Assembly: GCF_051857545.1 (NCBI RefSeq)
Contig: NZ_JBPZHB010000001.1
Span: forward strand, 620,001 to 684,000
From: Larkinella sp051857545
GTDB taxonomy: Bacteria > Bacteroidota > Bacteroidia > Cytophagales > Spirosomataceae
DNA length: 64,000 bases
Reading direction: 5' to 3'
A program made the translations under genes and the position numbers. Position 1 is the stretch's first letter; every line of letters begins with the position of its first letter. Below, piece by piece: positions 43,026 through 52,863 of this stretch. The notes under the pieces were generated by a model. That model was not told where the DNA came from. It worked only from the letters and a program-made list of their open reading frames with translations, and did no database searches.

Positions 43026-43223
43026 AAAATCGAAAGTTGAGGGAGAAGTTGTCCGTTCGAATATCACGGGCCGAAGTTCCGGCGAATCCCCCAATTCCGG
43101 CCTTTTCCGAGGTTATGTTTTCGTGAAATTTTAACTGGCGACAAGAGAATAGAGACGCGGATGGAATGATGCGAATTTATGCTATTCAGGGTTATAACCG
43201 ATACGAAGGGAAAATGAAGAATG

Positions 43224-43322
43224 AATATCGAATAACGAATGTTGAATAACGAATATCGAAAGCGGGCCGGATCTTTCTTCTCTACTTCGATATTCGTTAT
43301 TCAACATTCGTTATTCGATATT
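43224..43322 (+). repeat. Intergenic hairpin H7 (37-bp perfect arms)
   Basis: Arms 43224-43260 and 43286-43322 are exactly complementary. They are made of the word CGAATATCGAATAACGAA, with a 25-nt loop. Confidence 0.92.
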
Positions 43323-43427
43323 TTTCTTTCTTTATATCGGTATTCTCTAACTTTTTAAAAAAATAATCTTAAAACAGAGGTTAGGTTTTCCGGAAAAGAG
43401 GCTCTTGCAGGTATAGCACCTGAAACT

Positions 43428-44057
43428 ATGAGTAGACGGCTACCTTCGGAAGAAGCACAACAACTGTGGCAGGAATACCGGGCGGGGGATATGTATGCGC
43501 TCGCGAAGATCATGCAGAGCTATTATGCCGACCTCTTTCACTGGGGAATGCGGCTGCATGCCGACCGGGAGTTTGTGAAAGACTGCATTCAGGAGTTGTT
43601 CCTCAATCTGTGGAAACGGCAGGATTCCGTTTGTTCGGTCGACAACGTCCGGGCTTATCTGCTCGTCGTACTCAAAACCCGCGTCCTGCGGGAGCTTTCC
43701 CGGAAACACACGACGCACCAATCAACGCTTTCGGACGAATACGCGTTTTCGGTCGAGTTTTCGGCCGATGTGCAGTGGATCGAAGAAGAAAACGAGGTCT
43801 ACCAGATTCGTAAACTGGAGCGTGTGATCAATCACCTGCCCGACCGTCAGAAGGAACTGATCTATCTGCGGTTTTACCAGAACCTGAGTTTCGAACAAAT
43901 TGCGGATGTGATGCACCTGGGCCGCCAGTCCGTCTATAATCTGCTCCAGAAGTCCCTAACCAGCCTGCGGAAAAACTGGACCGTGCAAGGCGTCGGGTTG
44001 CTTTTTGCTCAGTTTACGGTATACAGTTTTCAGTTTACGGTAGCTGGCGCCTGCTAG
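43428..44057 (+). CDS. ECF-type RNA polymerase sigma factor
   Basis: ECF sigma factor of 209 residues, of the kind paired with FecR and SusC in Bacteroidota. Region 2 is at about 25-95 (FVKDCIQELFLNLWKRQD) and region 4 at about 139-190 (LPDRQKELIYLRFYQNLSFEQIADVMHLGRQSVYNLLQKS). The last dozen or so residues (FTVYSFQFTVAGAC) are encoded by the arm of hairpin H6, so the natural C-terminus was probably changed by the repeat. FecR follows 70 bp downstream. It likely transcribes the SusC/D locus on surface signal. Confidence 0.9.
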   Translation: MSRRLPSEEAQQLWQEYRAGDMYALAKIMQSYYADLFHWGMRLHADREFVKDCIQELFLNLWKRQDSVCSVDNVRAYLLVVLKTRVLRELSRKHTTHQSTLSDEYAFSVEFSADVQWIEEENEVYQIRKLERVINHLPDRQKELIYLRFYQNLSFEQIADVMHLGRQSVYNLLQKSLTSLRKNWTVQGVGLLFAQFTVYSFQFTVAGAC

Positions 44058-44102
44058 CGGTGAGCCGGAATGCGTGAGCTGCCGAATACCGTAAACTGAA
44101 AA
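44027..44102 (+). repeat. Intergenic hairpin H6
   Basis: Core arms TTTTCAGTTTACGGTA (44027-44042) and its complement (44087-44102), with imperfect outer pairing and an apex GCTGGCGCC...GCGTGAGC. It overlaps the 3' end and stop codon of the sigma gene. Confidence 0.85.
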
Positions 44103-44127
44103 CCGGATACTGAATACCGCTACACTT

Positions 44128-45231
44128 ATGAAAAACTACGAAACCTATACCGTGGAGGATTTTATTCGGGACGAAGATTTCCAGGACTGGGTGCGGGGTC
44201 GTGGTAAGCGGGATGAGTTCTGGCGCGCTTTTCTGAAAAATTATCCCGGAAAACAGACGGCATTCCAGCAGGCCGAGCAGTTCATCCGGGCTATCAACGT
44301 GGCTCCCGAGCGACTCAGCGAAGCCGAGATCCGCAAAGAAACGGAAGCGTTTATTGACAATGCCAGTGCGTATATACCTAAACGGTACGCGGTTCTGGAG
44401 CCGGAACCGGACAAAATCCGACCCGATAATCCGGTTCGCTGGCTCCCGGCGATTGCCGCTATTTTCGTGGCGGTAATGGGGTTTGGCTGGTATTTTTTCG
44501 ATAAAAAGCCGGAACAAAGGGGCGCTCAGTTGTCGGTTAATTCCGCCATTCAGTTGGTGGAAACCACCAACGATTCTCACCAATTGCTGCGGGTGGTGCT
44601 CAACGACAGTTCGGAGGTGTTGCTGAGTCCCAAAAGCCGCCTTCGATATCCGTCCCAGTTTTCCGGGAATGCCCGCATCGTGTATTTGCAGGGCGAAGGG
44701 AGTTTTTCGGTCAAGCGTCAGCGTCAGCCGTTTATGGTCTATACCGGCGAAATGATCACGCAGGTGCTCGGCACGCGTTTCGTCGTGAAAGCCTTCGATC
44801 TGGATCAGAAGATTACGGTGCAGGTGTTGTCGGGGAAGGTGTCGGTTTACAAAAAAAAACCGGAGCAGGTTCCGGATAACAAGGAAGTCAACGGGCTGAT
44901 TTTGAACGCGAATCAGGCGGCTATTTTTGAGAAAAGCGATGGGAATCTGACCAAAACGCTGGTGGCCAAACCGTTGCTGATTGCGAAAAGAGCCAAAGAA
45001 ATTCCCTTTGTCTATGATGAAGTTCCCCTACCAGTGATTCTGCACGAGCTGGAGAAGAGCTACGGGATTCCGATCCAGTTTGACGAGCAGTTATTCGAAA
45101 GCAGTAAGATTACCGCTATTCTGTCGAGTGAGTCACTTTATGAGAAGCTGGATTTGCTTTGCAAGGCCTCATCGGCGAGTTACGAAATAACCGATGGTCA
45201 AATTGTCATTAGCCGAAAGGGATACCGATAA
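44128..45231 (+). CDS. FecR-family anti-sigma factor
   Basis: Inner-membrane anti-sigma factor of 367 residues. It has a cytosolic N-terminal part, one membrane helix (about 109-126, WLPAIAAIFVAVMGFGW), a periplasmic FecR domain (about 145-250, LNDSSEVLLSPKSRLRYPSQF) and a C-terminal DUF4974/STN-like domain (PFVYDEVPLPVILHELEKSYG onward). It should hold the upstream sigma factor inactive until the STN domain of the SusC receptor signals substrate binding. A 9-bp hairpin follows before the SusC gene. Confidence 0.92.
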   Translation: MKNYETYTVEDFIRDEDFQDWVRGRGKRDEFWRAFLKNYPGKQTAFQQAEQFIRAINVAPERLSEAEIRKETEAFIDNASAYIPKRYAVLEPEPDKIRPDNPVRWLPAIAAIFVAVMGFGWYFFDKKPEQRGAQLSVNSAIQLVETTNDSHQLLRVVLNDSSEVLLSPKSRLRYPSQFSGNARIVYLQGEGSFSVKRQRQPFMVYTGEMITQVLGTRFVVKAFDLDQKITVQVLSGKVSVYKKKPEQVPDNKEVNGLILNANQAAIFEKSDGNLTKTLVAKPLLIAKRAKEIPFVYDEVPLPVILHELEKSYGIPIQFDEQLFESSKITAILSSESLYEKLDLLCKASSASYEITDGQIVISRKGYR

Positions 45232-45245
45232 AACCGTAAAAAGAA

Positions 45246-45270
45246 TTGGCAGTGACAACGCCACTGCCAA
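45246..45270 (+). other. Small perfect hairpin between FecR and SusC genes
   Basis: TTGGCAGTG (45246-45254) and CACTGCCAA (45262-45270) form a 9-bp stem with a 7-nt loop. No T-run follows, so it is more like a processing or attenuation element than a terminator. The SusC promoter probably lies after it. Confidence 0.5.
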
Positions 45271-45357
45271 CCGGTCTATTCACTGAGTGTCGCTCGCCAA
45301 AGTAACCGCTCAGAGAAAAATGTTCCGAAATCAGAACTAGTCAACCTTAACAAAACT

Positions 45358-48300
45358 ATGAAAAAACACCTTGCCGGACAACTCTGGTTGAAGCTTATGC
45401 GGTTTTCATTAACACAAAGTTTGGTTATGTTATCGCTGGTGGGCGTGTCGTATGCCCACACGAGTAACGCTCAGGAATACCTGAGCCGACGCCTGACGTT
45501 ACACGCTGATAACCAGGATATAAAACGGGTGTTGGCGGATATTGAAAAAGCAACGGATGTGCAGTTTGTGTATAGCTCGCAGGTGATTGAGAAGCGGCAG
45601 AAGATCAGCATTCAGGCCAATAACTCAACACTGGAGGAGGTGCTGGTCAAGTATTTCAAACCGCTGCCGGTCAACTATGAACTGGTGGGCCGAAAGGTGG
45701 TTCTGTCGGCGAGTACCGCACCGGTCTACGAAACCGGCCTGGTCGATCTCATCGAAAAAGCTGCAACGCTGGCTCCCAAACGCATGGTGTCGGGCAAAGT
45801 AACCGACGAAACCGGCGCGGGCTTGCCGGGCGTGAATGTACTGATCAAAGGCACGCAGAAAGGGACCACCACCAACGCCAGTGGGGCGTTTCAACTGGAT
45901 GTGCCGGATGGTTCGACGGTATTGGTTTTTAGTTATGTCGGCTACGTGAACAAAGAGTTGGCCATCGGCAATCAAACCACCATCCAGATTGCGCTGACGC
46001 CGGAAAGCAAGGCGTTGAACGAGGTGGTTGTGACGGCCTTAGGGATTAAAAAGCAGACCAAAAGCCTGGGCTACGCAACCGCAACAGTGGGTTCGGACGA
46101 AATGACGATCAACCGGACGGCAAACTTCATGAACGCCTTGCAGGGCAAAATGGCGGGGGTCAACATCACTTCGCTGGGTTCGGGACCGGCTGGCACCAGC
46201 AAAATCCGGATTCGCGGGCAGTCGTCGTTTGGCGGCAACAACTCGCCCCTAATCGTCGTCAACGGCGTACCAATCGACAACACGAACTACGGGGCGCGGG
46301 GCGACGTGTCGGACCGCGGCAGCAACCGGACGTCGGACAGTGGAGACGGCCTGAGCAGCATCAACCCCGATAACATCGAAACCATGACGGTTTTGAAGGG
46401 GGCCGCTGCTTCGGCGCTGTACGGGTCGCGCGCCAAAGACGGTGTAATCATGATCACGACCAAAACCCGGGGCAGCGGCAACGGCATTGGTCTGGAATAC
46501 AACTCCAACTTTACGTCCGACACGCCCCTGGATTACACCGATTACCAGTATGAATACGGTCAGGGCGAGAACGGTGTCCGTCCGACAACGCCCTTCCCGA
46601 CGTCGGGGCAGTGGAGTTTCGGGGAGAAATTCCAGCCGGGCATGACGCAGGTTTTGTTCGACAACATTACCGTTCCTTACCAGCCGGTGCGGAATCAGAT
46701 CACCGATTTTTACCGGAAAGGCAGTACCTGGACGAACACGCTGACGCTATCGTCGGGGAACGAAAATGGCGGTTTTAGCCTCTCGCTTTCCAATCTGGAC
46801 AATACGACCATCCTGCGCGGCTCGAACTACAACCGCAGAACCGTCAACCTGGGCTTCACCCAAACACTGGCCCAAAAACTGACGGTTTCGGGGAATATCA
46901 ACTACTCCAAAGAATTCCGGAAAAATCCGCCCAACATCGCCGAACAGGATTATAGTCCGGTAATCATCTTCAACATGGCGAACTCCATGCCGTTGGATAT
47001 TCTGGAAAAATACGCGTCGGATGCCAACGGCAATGAAACGGTCTGGTCGCGGTTTACGAACCGAACCAACCCGTATTTCGCCCTGAAGCGTTTCGAAAAC
47101 ATCAGCACCGACCGGGTTTTCGGCAACCTGACGGCCAAATACAACTTCACGAACTGGCTGTTTCTGCAAGCCCGGATCGGGCAGGATTTCTACGCCCGCG
47201 AACAGGATTACAACCTGCCGACCGGTACGCAGCGGCAACCTGCAGCGCCCGCCGGTTTTGTCAATGGGCAGTATGTGCAGGATGTCCGGCACGTCCGCGA
47301 ATTGAATGCCGATTTCCTGCTGAATGCCAACAAAACCTTCGGCGTTTTTGGCATCAATGTGAATCTGGGCGGCAACCAGATGTACCGGAAAATCAGCCGC
47401 CACAACGTGCTGGTGCAGGATTTTTATGTCCGGAATTTGTATACCATCGGCAACGGCCGGCAACGCGACGCCATTTACGACTTTTCGGAACGGCAGGTGA
47501 ACTCGCTCTACGGTTCGGCGGAAGTCTCGTTTAAGGATTATCTGTTCCTGAACGGAACGGTTCGCAATGACTGGTTCTCCACCTTGTCGCCCGCAAACCG
47601 GAGCATTCTTTATCCGTCCATCACCGCCAGTTTTGTGTTTTCCCAGGCTTTTGCCAGCTCGCTACCCACCTGGCTGACGTTCGGGAAAATCCGGGCGGCC
47701 TATGCGGAAGTCGGCAGTGATACCGATGTGTCGCCCTATGCCAACAACCTATTCTACGGCATCAACGCCCAGCAGTTTCCGTCGCCGAGCGGAACAGCCC
47801 AGCCCCTGGCCAGCATCAGCGGCACCACCGTTCCCAACGCCGACCTGCGCCCGATGCGGGTTTCTGAAAAAGAAGTCGGTCTGGAGTTGAGGCTGTTCAA
47901 CAACAACCTGAGTCTGGATCTGACGTATTACGACAAAGTGTCGTCGGACCAGATTCTGCGCGCCCAGACCTCCGACGCGGGTGGCTATCAGACGCAGTTG
48001 ATCAACGTGGGCAAAAGCAGCAACAAGGGGCTGGAAATGCTGGTGAACATTTCGCCGGTGAAACGGCCAAATTTTAACTGGAACACCACCTTCAACGCGG
48101 CTTACAACGTCACAAAAGTGCTGGATCTGGGTTCGAGCGTCAGCGACAACATGATTACCGTCGGAACCGGCGATTTCACGGGCGAACTCCGGCAGGTGGT
48201 TGGCCTGCCGATGGGCCAGCTTTTTGGCTTTGGATACCTGCGGGATGCCCAGGGTCGGCAGGTTTTCGACGCCGGAAACGGACGACCGTTACGTACACCC

Positions 48301-48855
48301 ACGCAAATCAGTTTTGGCAGTGCGCTGCCGAAGTGGGTGGGTGGAATCACCAACAGCTTCAGCTACAAAGGCATCAACCTGTCGTTCCTGATCGACTTCA
48401 AACTGGGGCACAAGATGATTTCCGGAACCAACCACAACGCCTGGCGGCACGGTTTGCACAAGGCCACGCTGGTGGGTCGGGAGCAAAATTTTGTGATTGG
48501 TACGGGCGTCAACCCGAACGGGGAAGTCAACCAGACCAAGTCGGGGGTTCAGGCTTATTACGAAACCGTCCGTTCGCAAAACATTGCCGAAGAGTTTGTC
48601 TACAACGCCGGTTTATGGCAGTTGCGGCAGATTACGCTGGGCTACGACTTTACTAAATTTCTGCCGACCAATGCCAAGTTTATCAAAGGACTGCGGCTCA
48701 ATGCCGTGGCTAACAACGTGGCCGTCATCAAGAAATGGGTGCCGAACATTCACCCCGAACAGTTCGGGTTCCCGTCTGATAACCTCGTCGGTCTCGAAGC
48801 CACCGGTTTGCCGGTTACGAGGAGCATTGGTTTTAACTTGAATGTGAAATTTTAA
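45358..48855 (+). CDS. SusC/RagA-type TonB-linked receptor with STN signalling domain
   Basis: Outer-membrane active transporter of 1165 residues. In order: a signal peptide; an STN domain (about 45-115, RLTLHADNQDIKRVLADIEKATDVQFVYS); a carboxypeptidase-like domain (VSGKVTDETGAGLPGVNVLIKG, about 143-225); a plug with the SusC signature (ALNEVVVTALGIKKQTKSLGYATATV); and a 22-strand barrel ending in GFNLNVKF. The STN domain pairs it with the FecR/sigma system upstream for surface signalling. With the SusD gene downstream it should import a substrate whose nature is suggested by the aldarate genes behind it. Confidence 0.94.
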   Translation: MKKHLAGQLWLKLMRFSLTQSLVMLSLVGVSYAHTSNAQEYLSRRLTLHADNQDIKRVLADIEKATDVQFVYSSQVIEKRQKISIQANNSTLEEVLVKYFKPLPVNYELVGRKVVLSASTAPVYETGLVDLIEKAATLAPKRMVSGKVTDETGAGLPGVNVLIKGTQKGTTTNASGAFQLDVPDGSTVLVFSYVGYVNKELAIGNQTTIQIALTPESKALNEVVVTALGIKKQTKSLGYATATVGSDEMTINRTANFMNALQGKMAGVNITSLGSGPAGTSKIRIRGQSSFGGNNSPLIVVNGVPIDNTNYGARGDVSDRGSNRTSDSGDGLSSINPDNIETMTVLKGAAASALYGSRAKDGVIMITTKTRGSGNGIGLEYNSNFTSDTPLDYTDYQYEYGQGENGVRPTTPFPTSGQWSFGEKFQPGMTQVLFDNITVPYQPVRNQITDFYRKGSTWTNTLTLSSGNENGGFSLSLSNLDNTTILRGSNYNRRTVNLGFTQTLAQKLTVSGNINYSKEFRKNPPNIAEQDYSPVIIFNMANSMPLDILEKYASDANGNETVWSRFTNRTNPYFALKRFENISTDRVFGNLTAKYNFTNWLFLQARIGQDFYAREQDYNLPTGTQRQPAAPAGFVNGQYVQDVRHVRELNADFLLNANKTFGVFGINVNLGGNQMYRKISRHNVLVQDFYVRNLYTIGNGRQRDAIYDFSERQVNSLYGSAEVSFKDYLFLNGTVRNDWFSTLSPANRSILYPSITASFVFSQAFASSLPTWLTFGKIRAAYAEVGSDTDVSPYANNLFYGINAQQFPSPSGTAQPLASISGTTVPNADLRPMRVSEKEVGLELRLFNNNLSLDLTYYDKVSSDQILRAQTSDAGGYQTQLINVGKSSNKGLEMLVNISPVKRPNFNWNTTFNAAYNVTKVLDLGSSVSDNMITVGTGDFTGELRQVVGLPMGQLFGFGYLRDAQGRQVFDAGNGRPLRTPTQISFGSALPKWVGGITNSFSYKGINLSFLIDFKLGHKMISGTNHNAWRHGLHKATLVGREQNFVIGTGVNPNGEVNQTKSGVQAYYETVRSQNIAEEFVYNAGLWQLRQITLGYDFTKFLPTNAKFIKGLRLNAVANNVAVIKKWVPNIHPEQFGFPSDNLVGLEATGLPVTRSIGFNLNVKF

Positions 48856-48865
48856 GGTGAGTTGT

Positions 48866-48948
48866 TACACAGGGTTTATCAGAGGACATCAGAGGCTATC
48901 AAAGTTTTTCTCTGATCAACCCTGATTTTCTCTGATCAACTCTGTGTA
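48866..48948 (+). repeat. Intergenic hairpin H8 (imperfect)
   Basis: Arms made of the words TATCAGAG and GATCAGAG begin and end with TACACAG / CTGTGTA. About 28 of 36 positions pair. It separates the SusC and SusD genes. Confidence 0.75.
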
Positions 48949-48980
48949 CCAACTTCCCTCTCCAAACCCGATACAAAAAC

Positions 48981-50492
48981 ATGAAGAAGATACTCATAAG
49001 CCTGACCTTATTGCTGACTGCCTGCGACGACGGTTTCGATGAAATGAATGTCAACCCCATTGCCCTAACGGCGGTGGAACCGGCTTTTCAACTGAATACG
49101 GCCATCGTGTCGAGTGCACCGGGCTACGGCAACCTGAGCTATGAAACCACCATCGTGAAGCAGATGATTACGCCGTTCAGCGGCCAGGGATCGGCGGCTA
49201 ATTTTAACCAGGACAACCGGGGTGTTTCGTCCGGCAACTGGAACACCTATTACCGGACCATCATCCGGGAACTGGTCGATGTCGTTGCCCAAACCAAAGA
49301 TGATCCGGCCCGTGTCAATCTGTACAACATGACGCGGATCTGGAAAGCGTACGCGTTTATGGTGATCACCGACACGTACGGCGACGTCCCATACGTTCAG
49401 GCCGGAAAGAGCTATCTGGAGGGCATTGTCAAACCGGTTTACGACACCCAGGAGTCGATATATACCGATATTCTGACCGAACTGGATGCGGCTTCGGCAG
49501 CTCTGGACGCGTCGAAACCCAAAGTGGCCAGCGATGTGCTCTACGACGGTGATGTGGTCAAGTGGAAGCGGCTGGGATATTCGCTGCTGCTGCGGGGTGC
49601 CATGCGGCTTTCCAAAGTGAACCCGACCAAAGCCGCCGAATACGTGGCCAAAGCGGTGGCCGGTGGCGTGATGCAATCCAATGCCGACAACGCGATCATC
49701 CGGCATACCGCCAGTTTTACCAACCCCGTGGGCAGTCAGTTGAACGGGGGGCAGTCGGCCTTCTTTTACCTGGATCAGGAATTTGTGAATTTCCTCCAGA
49801 AAAACAACGACCCCCGCCTGGCCTCCATTGCGGTCCGGTATGTCGGTGCAACCAGCGGGGCGCAGCAGGTGGAGTCGCGGGCTAACCGGACACCGGCGGT
49901 TCAGGTTGGTGCTCCGCAGGGGTACGACAACACGACGATCGGTGCGGCTGTAACGGCCAGTAAATTAGCCAGTCTGTGGGATTACAGCCAGCTTGATAAA
50001 ACCCGGATGGCTGGCCTGACCGCGCCCAGTTTTCTGGTAACCCACGCCCAGACGCAGCTTCTGCTGGCCGAAGCGGCTTTTCGGAAATGGACGACGGGCA
50101 ATGCCGCCACGCTCTATGCCAATGGGATTCGGGCGCACATGCAGCAACTGGCCACGTATGGAGCCAATACCGCCGTGGCGGAAAGTGCCATTACGGCCTA
50201 TCTGGACGCCAATCCGCTGGCAGCAGGCAAAGAACTGGAGCAGATCAATACGCAATACTGGGTGGCGTCGTTTCTGGTGGGTCCCGAAACCTGGGCCAAT
50301 TTCCGCCGGAGCGGTTTTCCGGTTTTGACACCCAACCCCTATCCCGGCAGCGATCTGAAAACGGAGGGCTTCATTCGCCGGTTGACCTACACCGATGCGG
50401 AGTTGAACGTGAATAAAGCCAATGTCGATCAGGCCATTAGTCGACAGGGGGCCAATCTGCTGGACACGCGCATTTGGTGGGATAAGAAGTAA
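48981..50492 (+). CDS. SusD/RagB-type outer-membrane lipoprotein
   Basis: Surface nutrient-binding lipoprotein of 503 residues, of the SusD-like type 2 group. A lipobox LLLTAC places the lipidated Cys at residue 15. The TPR-rich body shows WKAYAFMVITDTYGDVPY (about 113-130), YDGDVVKWKRLGYSLLLRGAMRLSK and LLLAEAAFRKW. It caps the SusC channel. The ligand cannot be read from sequence; an aldarate or uronate-containing molecule is suggested by the genes that follow. Confidence 0.92.
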   Translation: MKKILISLTLLLTACDDGFDEMNVNPIALTAVEPAFQLNTAIVSSAPGYGNLSYETTIVKQMITPFSGQGSAANFNQDNRGVSSGNWNTYYRTIIRELVDVVAQTKDDPARVNLYNMTRIWKAYAFMVITDTYGDVPYVQAGKSYLEGIVKPVYDTQESIYTDILTELDAASAALDASKPKVASDVLYDGDVVKWKRLGYSLLLRGAMRLSKVNPTKAAEYVAKAVAGGVMQSNADNAIIRHTASFTNPVGSQLNGGQSAFFYLDQEFVNFLQKNNDPRLASIAVRYVGATSGAQQVESRANRTPAVQVGAPQGYDNTTIGAAVTASKLASLWDYSQLDKTRMAGLTAPSFLVTHAQTQLLLAEAAFRKWTTGNAATLYANGIRAHMQQLATYGANTAVAESAITAYLDANPLAAGKELEQINTQYWVASFLVGPETWANFRRSGFPVLTPNPYPGSDLKTEGFIRRLTYTDAELNVNKANVDQAISRQGANLLDTRIWWDKK

Positions 50493-50520
50493 AGTACCCT
50501 TTTTTTCGCCTTTCCTGTAC

Positions 50521-51309
50521 ATGAAAAATCTAAAAAAACGACTGAAACAAGGCGAAACCCTCAACGGGTGCTGGTTAAATCTGGGAAGTTCACTCACGGC
50601 AGAAATTGTCGGTCAGTCCGGTTTCGACTGGGTGCTGATCGATCTCGAACACGGGGCGGGTTCGGAAAAAGACGTTTTGTATCAGTTGCAGGCGCTCGAA
50701 CACACGACGGCGGGTGCCATCGTTCGGGTCGAAAGCTCTGAAAGCCAGCGTATCCACCGGGTGCTGGATATGGGCGCAGAAGGCATCATGTGTCCGAAAG
50801 TTCACAATCCTGAAGAGGCCCGAAAAGTGGTACACGGCCTGCATTATCCGCCCCACGGTGGTCGGGGTGTTGCCAAAATGGTGCGGGCGACCGGTTTTGC
50901 CGTCAACTTCCCGCAATATTACGCCGAAGCTCAGGAAACCATTCTGGGCGTGGTACAGATCGAAACCGTGGAGGTGCTGAATCACCTCGACGAAGTGGCG
51001 GCTATCGACGGCGTCGATGTGCTGTTCATCGGCCCCGCCGACCTGTCGATGGAACTCGGCATTTTCGGGCAATTCGATCATCCGCGTTTTAAGGAAGCAC
51101 TGCGGGAAACGGTCAACGCGGCCCAAAAAGCCGGAAAAGCCACCGGCATTCTCTTTTTCAATCCCGATGATTACAAAATGTACCACGACTTGGGTATCCG
51201 GATGATTGCCTGCGGAGCCGACGGAACCTTCGTCGCCGACGGTGCCCGCAATCTGGCGAAAAAGCTGGATGCATTCCGGGCGGTTGAAAAAACTATTTCG
51301 CAGAGTTAA
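50521..51309 (+). CDS. HpcH/HpaI-family aldolase (keto-deoxy-aldarate type)
   Basis: Metal-dependent class II aldolase of 262 residues. Typical features are FDWVLIDLEHG (36-45), the metal ligand in VVQIETVEV and FIGPADLSMELG (about 180-191). In this gene setting the likely reaction is cleavage of 5-keto-4-deoxy-glucarate to pyruvate and tartronate semialdehyde (GarL-like). ATG 50521 is used because an in-frame extension to 50422 overlaps the SusD gene. The final residues ISQS and the stop lie in the arm of hairpin H9. The permease gene follows. Confidence 0.88.
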   Translation: MKNLKKRLKQGETLNGCWLNLGSSLTAEIVGQSGFDWVLIDLEHGAGSEKDVLYQLQALEHTTAGAIVRVESSESQRIHRVLDMGAEGIMCPKVHNPEEARKVVHGLHYPPHGGRGVAKMVRATGFAVNFPQYYAEAQETILGVVQIETVEVLNHLDEVAAIDGVDVLFIGPADLSMELGIFGQFDHPRFKEALRETVNAAQKAGKATGILFFNPDDYKMYHDLGIRMIACGADGTFVADGARNLAKKLDAFRAVEKTISQS

Positions 51310-51392
51310 GCGGAGAAAAAAGGGAGTTAAGCGAAGAAATTAATAATAAAACTCTGCTTGACTCTCTTTTTCCTCCGCTCAACTCTGCGAAA
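51296..51392 (+). repeat. Intergenic hairpin H9 (imperfect 41-nt arms)
   Basis: Arms 51296-51336 and 51352-51392 pair at about 35 of 41 positions and are built from words like GCAGAGTTAAGCGGAG. The left arm contains the stop codon of the aldolase gene. Confidence 0.85.
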
Positions 51393-51424
51393 CAACTCCT
51401 TAAATCCTAAACCTGAAACTCTGA

Positions 51425-52858
51425 ATGTCTGATCCCCTGTTAATCTTGGCCGTAGGTGTTTTTATTGTCGTCGGTGGCATCATCGGATTGAAATTGCATC
51501 CTTTTCTGGCGCTGTTGCTCGGCGCGTTCGTCGTCGCGCTGATGACGCCCGCGTCGGCCATCGAGCAGTTCGCCCTGGCGAAAGGAACCGCCCCGGCAGC
51601 CGCGCAGGCCCTAGCCAAAAAAGGCATCGGCGAGCGGATTGCCACGGAGTTTGGGGCCACCTGCGGCAAAATCGGCATCCTGATTGCGATGGCCGCCATC
51701 ATCGGCAAGTGTATGCTGGAAAGCGGGGCCGCTGAGCGAATCATTCGTTCCATGCTGAAACTGACGGGCATCGGCAAAGCACCCATCGCCTTTCTGGTCA
51801 GTAGTTTTTTTATTGGGATACCGGTTTTTTTTGACACCGTTCTTTTCCTGATGATGCCGCTCGCCAAGGCCATGACCTTGCGAATTGGTAAAAATTACCT
51901 GTTGCTGGTGTTGTGCATCATGGCCGGAGCCGCGATGGCCAACTCCCTGGTTCCGCCCGCACCGGGGCCGCTGTTTCTGATCGGCGAAATGCACATTCCG
52001 ATTGGCCTGATGATGATTGCCGGGACCATCGTAGGCCTTTTTACGATCACTGCCGGGTATTTCTTTGCGCTATGGGCCAACCGGAAATGGCCGATTCCGT
52101 TGCGGGATTCGCTGGATGCCAAACTGGAAGACATCAAACTGATTGCCGCCAAAGAAGACATTCACCTGCCCGGTTTGGGGGTGTCGTTGCTGCCCGTGTT
52201 GATTCCATTGGTCTTTATTTGCGCCGATACCGTGCTGAGCACGCTGGCCACACCCGGAGACGCACTGACGCAATCGGCGGTTTTGAAGGTGGTGAAGTTT
52301 TTTGGTGACAAAAATATTGCCGTCGTCACCGGCGGCATTGCGGCTTTGCTGATTCTGGCCGCCCACAAGAAAAGCGGCAAAGAAGGCTTGACGCCCTTTG
52401 TGCAGGCGGCTCTGATGAGTGGGGGCGGCATTATCCTGATCACGGCAGCGGGCGGTGCTTTTGGGGGCATGTTGCAGCAAACCGGCATCAGCACGCGGAT
52501 TGCCGAGATGACCAAAGATTACCAGATGGCCCTGATTCCGCTGGCGTTTCTGATTGCCGCCGTGGTCCGAACGGCGCAGGGTTCCGCGACGGTGGCGCTG
52601 ATCACGGCATCGGGAATTCTGTCGGGTATGGCGAGCAATGCGAACCTCGAATTTCATCCGGTGTATCTGGGTCTGGCCATCGGCTGCGGTTCCAAACTGG
52701 TGCCGTGGATGAACGACGCCGGTTTCTGGATCATTTGTAAACTCAGCAATTTAACCGAACAGGAGGCCCTGAAAACCATCTCGCCCCTGCTCGTAGTTAT
52801 GGGCCTGACCGGTCTGATTATCATCATGATCGGCGCGCAATTGTTCCCGTTAATTTAA
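51425..52858 (+). CDS. GntP-family organic-acid permease
   Basis: Inner-membrane gluconate/aldarate permease of 477 residues with about twelve helices. Family-typical stretches are LKLHPFLALLLGAFVVALMTP, FFIGIPVFFDTVLFLMMPLAKA, NSLVPPAPGPLF and VVRTAQGSATVALITASG. GntP relatives import gluconate and similar sugar acids by proton symport. Placed between the aldolase and the semialdehyde reductase, it probably brings glucarate or a related diacid into the cell. Confidence 0.93.
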   Translation: MSDPLLILAVGVFIVVGGIIGLKLHPFLALLLGAFVVALMTPASAIEQFALAKGTAPAAAQALAKKGIGERIATEFGATCGKIGILIAMAAIIGKCMLESGAAERIIRSMLKLTGIGKAPIAFLVSSFFIGIPVFFDTVLFLMMPLAKAMTLRIGKNYLLLVLCIMAGAAMANSLVPPAPGPLFLIGEMHIPIGLMMIAGTIVGLFTITAGYFFALWANRKWPIPLRDSLDAKLEDIKLIAAKEDIHLPGLGVSLLPVLIPLVFICADTVLSTLATPGDALTQSAVLKVVKFFGDKNIAVVTGGIAALLILAAHKKSGKEGLTPFVQAALMSGGGIILITAAGGAFGGMLQQTGISTRIAEMTKDYQMALIPLAFLIAAVVRTAQGSATVALITASGILSGMASNANLEFHPVYLGLAIGCGSKLVPWMNDAGFWIICKLSNLTEQEALKTISPLLVVMGLTGLIIIMIGAQLFPLI

Positions 52859-52863
52859 CTAAT

